Shown piece by piece: positions 8,285 to 17,286 of a stretch of 64,000 nt of DNA (positions are counted from its first letter, which is position 1; each line of letters opens with the position of its first letter). A model generated the notes under the pieces. It ran no database searches and was not told the origin of the DNA. It saw nothing but the letters and a program-made list of their open reading frames with translations. The stretch spans positions 186,001 through 250,000 of the forward strand of contig NZ_FNVD01000004.1 of assembly GCF_900108275.1 (NCBI RefSeq), given 5' to 3'. The translations under genes were made by a program, and so were the position numbers. Source of the DNA: Jhaorihella thermophila. Lineage in GTDB: Bacteria; Pseudomonadota; Alphaproteobacteria; Rhodobacterales; Rhodobacteraceae.

Positions 8285-10893
8285 GCCATCGCCTCCTCTG
8301 TTCTGGCCGCCCGGCGGCTCTGCAACCACGCGATCAGACCCAGCAGCAAAAGCGCGGGAATGAACACCAGCTCCTTGGGCAGCCGGTCGGCCTCTTCCAG
8401 CACCGATACCAGATGCACCGGATCGTCGCCGTAGAAGTCATAATTCTGCATCTTCTCGAAGAACGGCTTGCCGGGGAAGGGTTCCTCGATCTTCATCAGA
8501 CCGTCTTCCTCGAACACCACCAGCCCCAGCGCCTCGAGCCGCTCATCGCCGGTCGCGCCCTCGCCGATCTCCAGCGTGAAATGAGTTTCCTTCATATTGC
8601 CGGTGTCGAAATCGGGCCCCGCCACCACCAGCCGCATCTGCGTGCCCGGCGCGGCCGCGCCAACCTCTTCGACGAACCGGTCCAGCGGCACCTCGCGCCA
8701 GGGATCCTGAACCTGGTCCATGAAGAACCCCGGCCGGAACAGGGCAAAGGCGATCAGCAACAGCGCCACCGTCTCCCAGATGCGCGAGCGGGTCACGAAC
8801 CAGCCCATCGTGCCGGCGGTGAAGACGAGGATGCCCACCGTGGACACCACGAAAACGATGATCCCCTGCACCCAGCCCACATCGATCAGCAACAGGTCGG
8901 TGTTGAAGATGAACACGAAAGGCAGCGCCACCGTGCGCAAGGAGTAGAAGAACGCGACAAAGCCGGTGCGGATCGCGTCCCCCCCCGACACGGCGGCGGC
9001 CGCGAAACTCGCCAGCCCCACCGGAGGCGTCACATCCGCCATGATGCCGAAATAGAACACGAACAGATGCACCGCGATCAGCGGCACGATCAACCCCGAC
9101 TGCGCGCCCAGCTGCACCACGACCCCCGCCATCAGCGAACTGACGACGATGTAGTTCGCCGTCGTCGGCAGCCCCATGCCCAGCACCAGCGACAGAAGCG
9201 CCACGAAAACCAGCATCAGGATCAGGTTGCCGCCCGACAGGAACTCGACCAGATCGGCCATCACCTGCCCCACGCCGGTCAGCGTCACCGTGCCGACGAT
9301 CACCCCCGCCGTCGCGGTGGCCAGCGCGATCCCGATCATGTTGCGCGCCCCGTCGATCATGCCGTGAACGAAATCGGTCACGCCGGCGCGAAACGCATTC
9401 GCGACCTCGCTTTCGCCGCGGAACACCGCCTTGATCGGCCGCTGGGTCAGCAGGATGAAGAACAGCAGGAACGTCGCCCAGAAGGCCGAAAGGCCCGGCG
9501 ATTTCTGCTCGATCATCAGGAAATAGACCAGCACGATGATCGGCAGCAGGTAGTAGAGCCCCGTCTTGTAGATATGCGACACGTCCGGCAGCTCGACCTG
9601 CGGCGCGTTGGGATCGTCGGACTCCAGATCCGGTTCCTGCGCGGCCAGCCACAGCAGCGCGACATAGGCCACCAGCGTCAACAGCGCCAGCACCCAACCG
9701 GCGCCCTCGGGAACCATCGCCACGATCCAGCGCACCGGATACTGCACGCCATAACACAGCGCCGCGAAGCCCGCGAAGAATAGCGCCATGCCGCCGATGG
9801 TGCGGCCCAGGTTCACCGCCTTGTCGCCCAGCGTCGGCATCCGGTTCTTCACCGCCTCCAGATGCACGATATAGACCAGCGCGATGTAGGAGATGACCGC
9901 CGGCAGAAAGGCGTGCTTGATCACCTCCACATAGGAAATCCCGACATATTCCACCATCAGAAAGGCCGCGGCCCCCATCACGGGGGGCATGATCTGGCCG
10001 TTCACGGAACTTGCCACCTCGACCGCGCCGGCCTTTTCGCTGGAAAAGCCCACGCGTTTCATCAGCGGGATGGTAAAGGTTCCGGTGGTCACCACGTTGG
10101 CAATGGACGACCCCGATATCAGCCCCGTCGCGGCCGAGCCTACGACCGCAGCCTTGGCCGGCCCGCCGCGCAGCGCCCCCAGCGCACCGAACGCCATCTT
10201 GATGAAGTAGTTGCCGGCGCCGGCCTTCTCCAGCAGCGCGCCGAACAGCACGAACAGGAACACGAACTTGGTGGACACCCCCAGCGCGATACCAAAGACG
10301 CCTTCGGACGTGATCCACATATGGCTCATCGCCTTTTTCAGCGTGGCGCCCTTCCAGCGGATCACTTCGGGCACCCATTCCGAGGAGCCGAAGAACACAT
10401 ACAGAAGAAAGATCGTGGCGATGACCGCCATCGCCGGCCCCAGCGCGCGGCGCGCTGCTTCGAACAGCAGGATAAGCCCGATCAGCGCCACCCATTTGTC
10501 TGTGTCGTCCGCCAATCCGCCGGAGGCGACAATCTTTTCGTAAAAGAAAAACCCGTAAAGCGCGATGAACGCGCCCACCAGCGCCATGATCCAGTCCTGC
10601 ACCGGGATCCTGTGGCGCGGGCTCGAGGCCAGCGCCGGATAGGCCATGAAGGCCAGAAAGATCGCAAAGGCCAGATGGATCTGGCGCGAATTGTTGACGA
10701 TGTCGCCCGGCAGCACGTTGTTGGAGATGGGCGAGGCGAGGATCACCTGAAAGGCGGACCAGACGAAGGCGATCACCGCAAGCATCGTGCCCACCGGCCC
10801 CACCGGGTTGCGTCCGCCCGCATCCGTGGCGGCGACCAGTTCCTGAAGCTCTTCCTCGCTGAGCTGGCGTCCGCCGGCCTTGTCTTCCGTCAT
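8281..10893 (-). CDS. TRAP transporter fused 4TM/12TM permease, TAXI type
   Basis: A permease of about 870 residues fusing the small (DctQ-like, 4 TM) and large (DctM-like, 12 TM) subunits, as usual for TAXI-type TRAP systems. DctM-like features include GSAATGLISGSSIANVVTTG, MPPVMGAAAFLMVEY and GMGLPTTANY. The soluble segment before the last helix matches the DUF3394 region found at the C terminus of such fusions. The start at MTEDKAGG (10893) was chosen over a codon 24 bases further upstream. It sits between the TAXI binding protein and uspA; the substrate is unknown. Confidence 0.93.
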   Translation of the reverse strand: MTEDKAGGRQLSEEELQELVAATDAGGRNPVGPVGTMLAVIAFVWSAFQVILASPISNNVLPGDIVNNSRQIHLAFAIFLAFMAYPALASSPRHRIPVQDWIMALVGAFIALYGFFFYEKIVASGGLADDTDKWVALIGLILLFEAARRALGPAMAVIATIFLLYVFFGSSEWVPEVIRWKGATLKKAMSHMWITSEGVFGIALGVSTKFVFLFVLFGALLEKAGAGNYFIKMAFGALGALRGGPAKAAVVGSAATGLISGSSIANVVTTGTFTIPLMKRVGFSSEKAGAVEVASSVNGQIMPPVMGAAAFLMVEYVGISYVEVIKHAFLPAVISYIALVYIVHLEAVKNRMPTLGDKAVNLGRTIGGMALFFAGFAALCYGVQYPVRWIVAMVPEGAGWVLALLTLVAYVALLWLAAQEPDLESDDPNAPQVELPDVSHIYKTGLYYLLPIIVLVYFLMIEQKSPGLSAFWATFLLFFILLTQRPIKAVFRGESEVANAFRAGVTDFVHGMIDGARNMIGIALATATAGVIVGTVTLTGVGQVMADLVEFLSGGNLILMLVFVALLSLVLGMGLPTTANYIVVSSLMAGVVVQLGAQSGLIVPLIAVHLFVFYFGIMADVTPPVGLASFAAAAVSGGDAIRTGFVAFFYSLRTVALPFVFIFNTDLLLIDVGWVQGIIVFVVSTVGILVFTAGTMGWFVTRSRIWETVALLLIAFALFRPGFFMDQVQDPWREVPLDRFVEEVGAAAPGTQMRLVVAGPDFDTGNMKETHFTLEIGEGATGDERLEALGLVVFEEDGLMKIEEPFPGKPFFEKMQNYDFYGDDPVHLVSVLEEADRLPKELVFIPALLLLGLIAWLQSRRAARTEEAMA

Positions 10894-10944
10894 CCCTGTC
10901 GCTCCCGCTGGCGGCACTTGTCCGGCCGCTCTGTCACGCCGAAA

Positions 10945-10992
10945 GGGGGCGCGTCATGTGGCGCCCCCGACGCGGCCGGTTCGACCGGCCGC
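10945..10992 (-). promoter_or_regulatory. Double stem-loop between TAXI gene and permease gene
   Basis: Two perfect inverted repeats lie in the 128-base gap. One is 9 bp with a 3-base loop (arms 10972-10980 and 10984-10992). The other is 8 bp with an 8-base loop (arms 10945-10952 and 10961-10968), followed on the minus strand by TTTC. Such structures after binding-protein genes usually protect the upstream mRNA or partly terminate. The structure is seen; the effect is inferred. Confidence 0.7.
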
Positions 10993-11021
10993 GCCCATTT
11001 CCCTTAACCGATGCGCGGACC

Positions 11022-11987
11022 TTACATCCAGCCGCGTTCCTTGTAATACTTGACGGCGCCGGGATGCAGCGGAGCGCTGAGACCGTCCTTGATCATTTCC
11101 TCTTCCTTGAGGTTGGCAAAGGCCGGGTGCAGCTTCTTGAAGTCGTCGAAATTGTCGAACACCGACTTCACCAGCCAATACACGGCATCTTCGCTGACCT
11201 TGTCCGAGGTCACCAGAGTCGCGCCCACGCCAAAGGTCTTAACGTCGTCGGGATTGCCGCGATACATGCCGCCCGGAATGGTGGCATAGCGGTAGAACGG
11301 GTTTTCGGCGACCAGCTTGTCCACCGCCGGGCCGGTCACGTTCACCAGAACCGAATCACAGGCAGTGGTGGCCTCCTGGATCGAGCCCGACGGGTGGCCG
11401 ACGGTATAGACCATCGCGTCGATCTGGTTGTCGCACAGCGCCGCGGATTGTTCCGCCGCCTTCAGCTCGGTCGCGAGCGCAAAGTCGTCGGTGGTCCAGC
11501 CCATGGCCTCCATCAACACTTCCATGGTGCCGCGCTGGCCCGAACCGGGGTTGCCGATGTTCACGCGTTTGCCCTTGAGGTCTTCAAAGCTCTTGATGCC
11601 GGCATCGGCGCGGGCGACCACAGTGAACGGTTCGGGGTGGATCGAGAACACCGCGCGCAGGCCCTCGAACGGCCCCTGATCCTTGAATTTCGAGGTGCCG
11701 TGATAGGCGTGATACTGCCAGTCCGACTGGGCCACGCCGAATTCCAGCTCGCCCTCGCGGATGGTGTTGATGTTGTAGACCGAGCCGCCAGTGGATTCGA
11801 CCGAGCAGCGGATACCCGATTCCTTGCGGTTCTTGTTCATCAGACGGCAGATCGCGCCGCCGGTCGGGTAATACACCCCGGTCACGCCGCCGGTGCCGAT
11901 GGTGATGAATTCCTGCGCCATCGCCAGCGGCGCGGCCACCAGCGACGCGGCAAGGATCGCCCCGCCCAGTTTCAGTTTCGCAAACAT
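11022..11987 (-). CDS. TAXI family TRAP solute-binding protein
   Basis: A 321-residue periplasmic receptor. The signal peptide ends around LAMAQ, and the mature start [20 protein letters not shown] carries the TAXI-defining region. [20 protein letters not shown] is also typical of the family. Members capture glutamate, dicarboxylates or other organic acids for the fused permease; the ligand is not predictable. The start at 11987 has GAGGGAG about 6 bases upstream and was preferred over 12017. It follows the RpiR gene by 36 bases on the same strand. Confidence 0.94.
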   Translation of the reverse strand: MFAKLKLGGAILAASLVAAPLAMAQEFITIGTGGVTGVYYPTGGAICRLMNKNRKESGIRCSVESTGGSVYNINTIREGELEFGVAQSDWQYHAYHGTSKFKDQGPFEGLRAVFSIHPEPFTVVARADAGIKSFEDLKGKRVNIGNPGSGQRGTMEVLMEAMGWTTDDFALATELKAAEQSAALCDNQIDAMVYTVGHPSGSIQEATTACDSVLVNVTGPAVDKLVAENPFYRYATIPGGMYRGNPDDVKTFGVGATLVTSDKVSEDAVYWLVKSVFDNFDDFKKLHPAFANLKEEEMIKDGLSAPLHPGAVKYYKERGWM

Positions 11988-12023
11988 GTCAAACTCCCTC
12001 TTGATTGTGGTTTGCAATTGGTT

Positions 12024-12890
12024 TCAGTCGGCCCAGAATTCGCCCAGGCTTCGGTTTCGGTCCTCGACCTCGCGGATGCGGTCGGCCGGGTCCTGCTCGG
12101 ATTGCGCCACGAGCATGGCGATCATCGTCTCCAGCAATGTCAGCGTCGCAACGTAGGAGGAGAAGAACTGCGGGCTGTCCGAGGGGACGATGAAATGGAA
12201 ACTGGCATGCCGGATCGCCGGGCAGGCATGGCTGTCGGTGATGACGATGGTCTGCGCGCCGTGCCGCCGGGCGACCTCGGCCGCGGTGACCGCGCGGTTG
12301 GCATAGGGCGTCTTTGTCACGATCAGCAGCATGTCGTCCGGCCCGATCGCCGCCAGCGCCGCGCCCAGCGAGGCGCCCATCCGCCCCGCCAACGTCCAGT
12401 TCGTGGCGAAGTAATGCGCCAGATAGGCCATGTATTCGACGATGCCGGTGGAGCCGAACGCGCCGAACAGGATCACGTTGCGGGCACGGCCCATCGCCTC
12501 CACCGCCTGCGCCAGCCGGTCCCGGTCGATGCTGCGGCCCAGCTCGGCGATGTTGTCCATGCAGGCCGCCGCCTGCCGGTCCAGCATGGATTGCGGCGAC
12601 GTGGCCTGCGATTTCAGCAACGCCGCCTTTTCGGAAAACGAGATCACCCGCGTGCCCACCGCGCTGCGGGTCTGTTCGCGCAGGTCTTCGTAGCTTTCAT
12701 AGCCCAACACCCGCGCCAGCCGCGACAGGGTGGCCGGCGACACCCCGCTGGCCGCCGAAACCGACCGCAGCGACCGTGTCGCCACCTCGACCGGATTGTT
12801 GACGACGTAATCCGCCGCGTCCTTCAGCCTTGCGCTGAGATCGGCGTAATGGCTCGCTACCCGGTCCTCGATGGAACTGGTTCCTGCCAC
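12024..12890 (-). CDS. RpiR family transcriptional regulator (HTH + SIS)
   Basis: A 288-residue regulator. The N-terminal RpiR helix-turn-helix covers roughly residues 1-75 (SAASGVSPATLSRLARVLGY). A SIS phosphosugar-binding domain follows from about 125 to 260 (ILFGAFGSTGIVEYMAYLAH, LLIVTKTPYANR). The start codon is GTG. It precedes the TAXI TRAP genes on the same strand and probably controls them, sensing a phosphorylated sugar or related metabolite. A strong candidate operator lies about 65 bases upstream of its start. Confidence 0.92.
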   Translation of the reverse strand: MAGTSSIEDRVASHYADLSARLKDAADYVVNNPVEVATRSLRSVSAASGVSPATLSRLARVLGYESYEDLREQTRSAVGTRVISFSEKAALLKSQATSPQSMLDRQAAACMDNIAELGRSIDRDRLAQAVEAMGRARNVILFGAFGSTGIVEYMAYLAHYFATNWTLAGRMGASLGAALAAIGPDDMLLIVTKTPYANRAVTAAEVARRHGAQTIVITDSHACPAIRHASFHFIVPSDSPQFFSSYVATLTLLETMIAMLVAQSEQDPADRIREVEDRNRSLGEFWAD

Positions 12891-12954
12891 GAATCTCGGC
12901 CTCCCCCACGCGAACGGTAAAATTATTCATCTGTTTTAGCGTCGGTCAACCGAA

Positions 12955-12975
12955 GAAACGTATGTTTCATACGTT
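12955..12975. promoter_or_regulatory. Candidate RpiR operator
   Basis: Two overlapping palindromes are seen: GAAAC-GTAT-GTTTC (12955-12968) and AACGTATG-TTT-CATACGTT (12957-12975). A GAAA-N6-TTTC core resembles sites described for other RpiR proteins such as IolR of rhizobia. It lies upstream of the RpiR gene, so autoregulation and control of the TRAP operon are likely but inferred. Confidence 0.5.
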
Positions 12976-13059
12976 CCCGCCCCGCCGCTGCGCCGCGCGC
13001 CGATACCCGAGGCGGAAAGATTGGTCAACGCGCAAGTTTTCGGCTAACGTGGCCGGCAA

Positions 13060-14148
13060 ATGGCGTCGGGCATTGAAAACAAGGACGATGAACAGCTTTC
13101 GCCGGGGTCGATCTATGACTCGGACCCGGTGGACGAGGACGACCTGTGGTTCCTGCCCGGCCCGCCCGAGGATGCCGCCCCCACCGATCCGCCCTGGCCC
13201 GTCGCCCCGCGCGAGGCGACGCTGGAGCCGCGCGCCTGGGCCGCGGCCGAGGCCGAATGCTACCGCGATCTGATCGAGGCGGCGCAGGCGGTCACGCGGT
13301 TCGGAGAACGTCTGCGCGGCGCGCCCGCGGGCGTCGCGGCCCGTCTGGCGCTGCAGTCGGTGGTGGCGGTGCTGCGCGGCGAAGGCGTCTGGCTCTCGCC
13401 CGAACAGGTGGCGCTGTTTCGCGAACTGCGGCTGGGTTCGGACGACACGGTGCGCGATCTGGCCCGTGCGAGCTGGGCCTGCCGGCGGCTGGACGCGGGC
13501 GCTCCGCCCGGCGACGACCTGCACGATTTCCTGGGCCGCGTGGACGTCCATGACGCGCGCACCCCGCCGGGCGAGGACCGGCCGGTGGGCGACGATCTCG
13601 CGGCTCTGGGGCGGGACTGGGCCGCGGCGCAGGCGGCGATGGGCCGCTGTCACCCGCTGACCCGGGCGGCGCATGGCTTTGCCGCCTGGCGCACGCTGGG
13701 GATCGGCCCGTGGGACGAGATGCTGGAGCCTTCGGTCGCGGCGATGCTGGTGGGCGCGCAGGGGCTGGCGCCGTTTCTGCCGATGGCGCCGGGGCACCGG
13801 CTGGACCGGCACGGCCTGTCGGGATCCTCGGCCAGCCCCGGGGCGCGGCTGGCCACATTCTATGCCGCAGCACAGGCCGGGGCGGTCGCGGCCTGCATGG
13901 AACTGGACCGGCTGGCCGCCTGGCGGGACCGCGCCGTTGCCGCCACATCCGACCTGTCGGGGCGCACGCCGCCGGCGCTGATCGCGGCACTGCTGCGGCA
14001 CCCGGTCCTGTCGGCGGAACTGGCGGCCGAGGCGACCGGCGCCTCGCGTCCCTCGGCCCGGCGCAACCTGAACCTGTTCGCCGACCGGGGACTGGTGCGC
14101 GAACTCACGGGGCAGGACCGTTACCGGTTCTGGACGGTGACCGCATGA
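13060..14148 (+). CDS. Unknown protein with C-terminal winged helix, RHE_PE00001/DUF1612-like
   Basis: A 362-residue soluble protein with an acidic, proline-rich N terminus (residues 1-60), a mostly helical middle, and a C-terminal winged-helix-like segment (about 305-360: LSAELAAEATGASRPSARRN then LFADRGLVREL). The overall layout recalls the RHE_PE00001/DUF1612 proteins common in rhizobia and roseobacters, whose function is not known. Its stop codon overlaps the start of the WGR gene (ATGA), so the two are translationally coupled. No good ribosome-binding site precedes the chosen ATG; a nearby internal start is possible. Confidence 0.6.
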   Translation: MASGIENKDDEQLSPGSIYDSDPVDEDDLWFLPGPPEDAAPTDPPWPVAPREATLEPRAWAAAEAECYRDLIEAAQAVTRFGERLRGAPAGVAARLALQSVVAVLRGEGVWLSPEQVALFRELRLGSDDTVRDLARASWACRRLDAGAPPGDDLHDFLGRVDVHDARTPPGEDRPVGDDLAALGRDWAAAQAAMGRCHPLTRAAHGFAAWRTLGIGPWDEMLEPSVAAMLVGAQGLAPFLPMAPGHRLDRHGLSGSSASPGARLATFYAAAQAGAVAACMELDRLAAWRDRAVAATSDLSGRTPPALIAALLRHPVLSAELAAEATGASRPSARRNLNLFADRGLVRELTGQDRYRFWTVTA

Positions 14149-14366
14149 TCTGGCTGGAACGCCACGACGCCGGCGCCAACATGCACCGGTTCTATGCGAT
14201 CGAAATCACCCGCGACCTGTTCGGCACATGGCTGCTGGTGCGCCGCTGGGGCCGTATCGGGCGCGGCGGCGGGCAAAGCCTGGTGGAATCCTATCCCGAC
14301 CGCGCACAGGCCGAGCAGGCCCGGCGGAAACTGGCCGCGACGAAGCTGCGCCGCGGCTATGCCTGA
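14145..14366 (+). CDS. Small WGR-domain protein
   Basis: A 73-residue protein that is essentially one WGR domain. It contains FYAIEITRDLFGTWLLVRRW followed by GRIGRGGGQSLVESYPD, including the Trp-Gly-Arg motif, and ends in a basic helix (QARRKLAATKLRRGY). WGR domains bind nucleic acid in PARP-type and bacterial proteins. The start overlaps the upstream gene by 4 bases. Function unknown; a DNA-binding partner of the upstream winged-helix protein is an inference from coupling. Confidence 0.8.
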   Translation: MIWLERHDAGANMHRFYAIEITRDLFGTWLLVRRWGRIGRGGGQSLVESYPDRAQAEQARRKLAATKLRRGYA

Positions 14367-14399
14367 GCCTGCAAATCTCGGGAACTGCACAGGAAAACC

Positions 14400-14428
14400 T
14401 TGACGACTCTCATACTGACGCCAATCAT
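14400..14428 (+). promoter_or_regulatory. Possible sigma-70 promoter of the dctP operon
   Basis: TTGACG (14400-14405) and AATCAT (14423-14428) are separated by 17 bases and lie 26 bases before the dctP start codon. The -10 match is weak. Confidence 0.3.
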
Positions 14429-14454
14429 GCGCGCAGTCTTTGGGAGGAGAAAAC

Positions 14455-15444
14455 ATGAAAATCGCATCCATCGTCGCCGGCGCGGCGCTTGCCGTGGGCC
14501 TGGCGCTTCCGGCCTTTGCCGAACAGGTCACCGCGCGGATTTCGCTGCAACTGCCGTTGAAGAGCCACCTGGGCCAGAACCTGCTGTTGTTCAAGGAAGA
14601 GGTCGAAAAGACCTCGAACGGCGAGATCAAGGTCGAGATCTACGACAGCGCCCAGCTCTACAAGGACAAGGAAGTGCCCGCCGCCGTGGGCTCTGGCGCG
14701 ATCGAGATGGGCGTGGCCTCGCTGACCCGCTATGTCGGCGACATCCCGGCGGTGGACGTGTTCTACATGCCGTTCCTGCTGAACTCCGAGGAAAAGGTGC
14801 GCAAGGCGACCGCGCCGGGCAGCCCGGTGCGCGGCCCGATCGACGAGGCGATCAAGGGCACCGGATCCACCGTGCTGTGGTGGCAGGCTTATGGCGGGGC
14901 GATCCTTCTGTCCAATGGCAGTCCGATCAGGGCACCCGCTGACATGAAGGGCAAGAAGGTCCGCGTCTTTGGCAAGACGCTGGGCGATTTCGTCACCGCC
15001 GTGGGCGGCGCGCCGACGCTGATTTCGGGGTCCGAACAATACCTGGCCTATCAGCGCGGCACCGTCGATATCGGCATGACCGGCGTGTCGGGCGTGAAAT
15101 CCCGCAAGCTGTGGGAGGTGATGGACACGATCACGGTCACGAACCACGCCGATATCGAATTCGTCGTGGTCGCCAACAGCGACTGGTGGAACGGCCTGTC
15201 GGAGGCCCACCGCAAGGTGATGATGGACGCCGCCCGCAAGGCGGAAATCGACGTGCGTGACCGCGTTTCGCAAATCGAGGCCGACGCCTATGCCGCCGCC
15301 AAGGAGCACGGCATGACGATCTATCATCCCACCGCCGACGAAATCGAACTTTGGAAAAAGGCCTCGGCTCCGGTCTATGACAGCTATCTGAAAAAGGCCG
15401 GAGATCTGGGCAAGCAGTTGATCGACGCCGCCCGGTCGTTCTGA
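14455..15444 (+). CDS. DctP family TRAP solute-binding protein
   Basis: A 329-residue periplasmic binding protein with a signal peptide (about residues 1-23, ending PAFAEQ). Family landmarks include LPLKSHLGQNLLLFKEEVEK, IYDSAQLYKDKEVPAAVGSG and DMKGKKVRVFGKTLGDFVTA. The ligand is probably an organic acid but cannot be read. The start at 14455 has an ideal GGGAGGAG 6-8 bases upstream. It is first in a dctP-dctQ-dctM-lyase operon. Confidence 0.95.
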   Translation: MKIASIVAGAALAVGLALPAFAEQVTARISLQLPLKSHLGQNLLLFKEEVEKTSNGEIKVEIYDSAQLYKDKEVPAAVGSGAIEMGVASLTRYVGDIPAVDVFYMPFLLNSEEKVRKATAPGSPVRGPIDEAIKGTGSTVLWWQAYGGAILLSNGSPIRAPADMKGKKVRVFGKTLGDFVTAVGGAPTLISGSEQYLAYQRGTVDIGMTGVSGVKSRKLWEVMDTITVTNHADIEFVVVANSDWWNGLSEAHRKVMMDAARKAEIDVRDRVSQIEADAYAAAKEHGMTIYHPTADEIELWKKASAPVYDSYLKKAGDLGKQLIDAARSF

Positions 15445-15452
15445 GCCATCGC

Positions 15453-15481
15453 GCCGGGGCGGCCCTGCCCGTTGCCCCGGC
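15453..15481 (+). promoter_or_regulatory. Stem-loop between dctP and dctQ
   Basis: A perfect 8-bp inverted repeat GCCGGGGC / GCCCCGGC (15453-15460, 15474-15481) with a 13-base loop lies 8 bases after the dctP stop codon. No T-run follows, so it is more likely an mRNA 3' stabiliser than a full terminator. Confidence 0.6.
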
Positions 15482-15513
15482 CCGCAAGTCCCCTCACAGG
15501 ATCCGCAATCGAC

Positions 15514-16011
15514 ATGACGGCATTTTCCCGGTTCGTGACCGCGCTGGCCTGGATCGCGGCGGCCCTGTTCGTGGCCGCCGGGGTGATGCTGACCTACGAG
15601 GTGCTGGCACGCTATTTCTTCGTGCGGCCGACAATCTGGGCGGCCGAACTCAGCCAGGCCTGCCTGATCTGGGGGTCACTGATCGCCGCGCCCTGGGCGC
15701 TGCGCGAACGCCGCCACATCCGCATCACCGCAGTGACCGGACTGCTGCCCCGGCGGGGGCAGTTGGCGGCGGACCTGTTCGCGATGCTCGCGGTCGCGGT
15801 GTTTTCCGGAGCGGTGCTGGCCTATGGCTGGTGGATCTTCTTCGACAGTTTCGAGCGCGGCCGCACTACGGGATCAATGCTGGACCTGCCGGTCTGGATC
15901 GTCGAACTGGCGATGCCCTTCGGCATGGCCGTGCTGCTGGCGCAGGCGCTGATCGAGGCCGCCCGCGCCGCGCGCGGCGAGATTGTGGCCGAGGGAGAAC
16001 ACGGGGAATGA
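15514..16011 (+). CDS. TRAP transporter small permease (DctQ)
   Basis: A 165-residue inner-membrane protein with four predicted helices. LTYEVLARYFFVRPTIWAAE is the characteristic DctQ segment after helix 1, and SLIAAPWALRERRHIRITAV follows helix 2. The start at 15514 (MTAFSRFV) is preferred to the one 42 bases upstream, which would run into the stem-loop. The stop codon overlaps the dctM start (ATGA). Confidence 0.93.
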   Translation: MTAFSRFVTALAWIAAALFVAAGVMLTYEVLARYFFVRPTIWAAELSQACLIWGSLIAAPWALRERRHIRITAVTGLLPRRGQLAADLFAMLAVAVFSGAVLAYGWWIFFDSFERGRTTGSMLDLPVWIVELAMPFGMAVLLAQALIEAARAARGEIVAEGEHGE

Positions 16012-17279
16012 CCGTTGCAATGATCCTGGGCGCGCTGTTCGCGCTCTTGCTCGTGGGGGTTCCGGTGGCGTTCTCGCTGGGCCTGCTGGGGCTGGCGATG
16101 CTGGTGCTGGGCGGCTTTTCGCCGCTGATGGCGCCGCAGGCGGTGCTGTCCACGCTGGACGGGTTCATCCTGCTGTCGGTGCCGCTCTTTCTGCTGATGT
16201 CCAACGTGCTGCTGCGCGGCGGCGTGGGGCGCGACCTGTTTTCCGCCGTGCAGGCCTGGGTCGGGCACTGGCCCGGCGGGCTGGCGGTGGCGACGGTGAT
16301 TTCCTGCGGACTGTTCGCGGCGATCTCGGGCTCGTCGGTGGCCACGGCGGCCACGATCGGCACCGTCGCCATCCCCGAGATGATCGACCGCGGCTATGAC
16401 CGCCGGTTCGTCTATGGCCTGCTGGCGGCAGGGGGTACGCTGGGCATCCTGATCCCGCCGTCAATCCCGATGATCGTCTATGGCTTTGTCACCGAGGAAT
16501 CGGTGATCGCACTGTTTTTGGCCGGGATCGGGCCGGGGCTGGCGCTGCTGGTGATGTTCGCGGGCTACGCGATGGCCCATGCCTCGCTCACCGGCATGGG
16601 GCGCTCGCCGCGCACCGGCTGGGCCGACCGCTGGCGCGCGACCCTGCGCGCCACGCCGTCGCTGGCGCTGGCGGCGCTGGTGGTCGCGGGGATCTATACC
16701 GGCGCCTTCACCCCGACCGAGGCCGCCGCGATCGGCTTTGCCGCCGCCGTGCTGATCACCGCCGTCGTGCTGCGCACCCTGACATGGGCCGCCTTCCGCG
16801 AGGCGGCGATGGATTCGATGGCCACCACCGTCGCCATCCTGCTGATCGTCGCCGGCGCCAAGGTGTTCGGCAAGGCAATCACGCTCTACCGGATCCCGCA
16901 GGAGATCAGCGCCTTCATCTCGGACAATGTGGCGACGCCCGCGCTGTTCGTCCTGCTGGTGGGGGCGATCCTGGTCGTGATGGGGCTGGTGCTCGAGGCA
17001 CTGTCGATGGTGCTGATCATGACGCCCGTGCTGCTGCCGACGGCGATGGGCATGCGGTTCGATCCGATCTGGTTCGGCGTGTTCATGGTCATCATGGTCG
17101 AGGCCGCGCTGATCACCCCGCCCGTGGGGCTGAATCTCTATGTGATCCAGTCGGTGGCGCGGTCCACGTTGGGCGACGTGGCGCGCGGCGCGCTGCCATT
17201 CCTGTTGCTCATGTTCCTCTGCGTGTTACTGCTCTACCTGATCCCAGATCTCGCCCTTTACATCCCGTTCAAGCTGTGA
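16008..17279 (+). CDS. TRAP transporter large permease (DctM)
   Basis: A 423-residue 12-TM permease subunit that carries the substrate and sodium sites. It has typical DctM motifs: GVPVAFSLGLLGLAMLVLGG near the N terminus, ISGSSVATAATIGTVAIPEM, GGTLGILIPPSIPMIVYGFV, and ITPPVGLNLYVIQS near the C terminus. It is translationally coupled to dctQ through an ATGA overlap, and the lyase gene starts 7 bases after its stop codon. Confidence 0.96.
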   Translation: MTVAMILGALFALLLVGVPVAFSLGLLGLAMLVLGGFSPLMAPQAVLSTLDGFILLSVPLFLLMSNVLLRGGVGRDLFSAVQAWVGHWPGGLAVATVISCGLFAAISGSSVATAATIGTVAIPEMIDRGYDRRFVYGLLAAGGTLGILIPPSIPMIVYGFVTEESVIALFLAGIGPGLALLVMFAGYAMAHASLTGMGRSPRTGWADRWRATLRATPSLALAALVVAGIYTGAFTPTEAAAIGFAAAVLITAVVLRTLTWAAFREAAMDSMATTVAILLIVAGAKVFGKAITLYRIPQEISAFISDNVATPALFVLLVGAILVVMGLVLEALSMVLIMTPVLLPTAMGMRFDPIWFGVFMVIMVEAALITPPVGLNLYVIQSVARSTLGDVARGALPFLLLMFLCVLLLYLIPDLALYIPFKL

Positions 17280-17286
17280 GGGCCCG

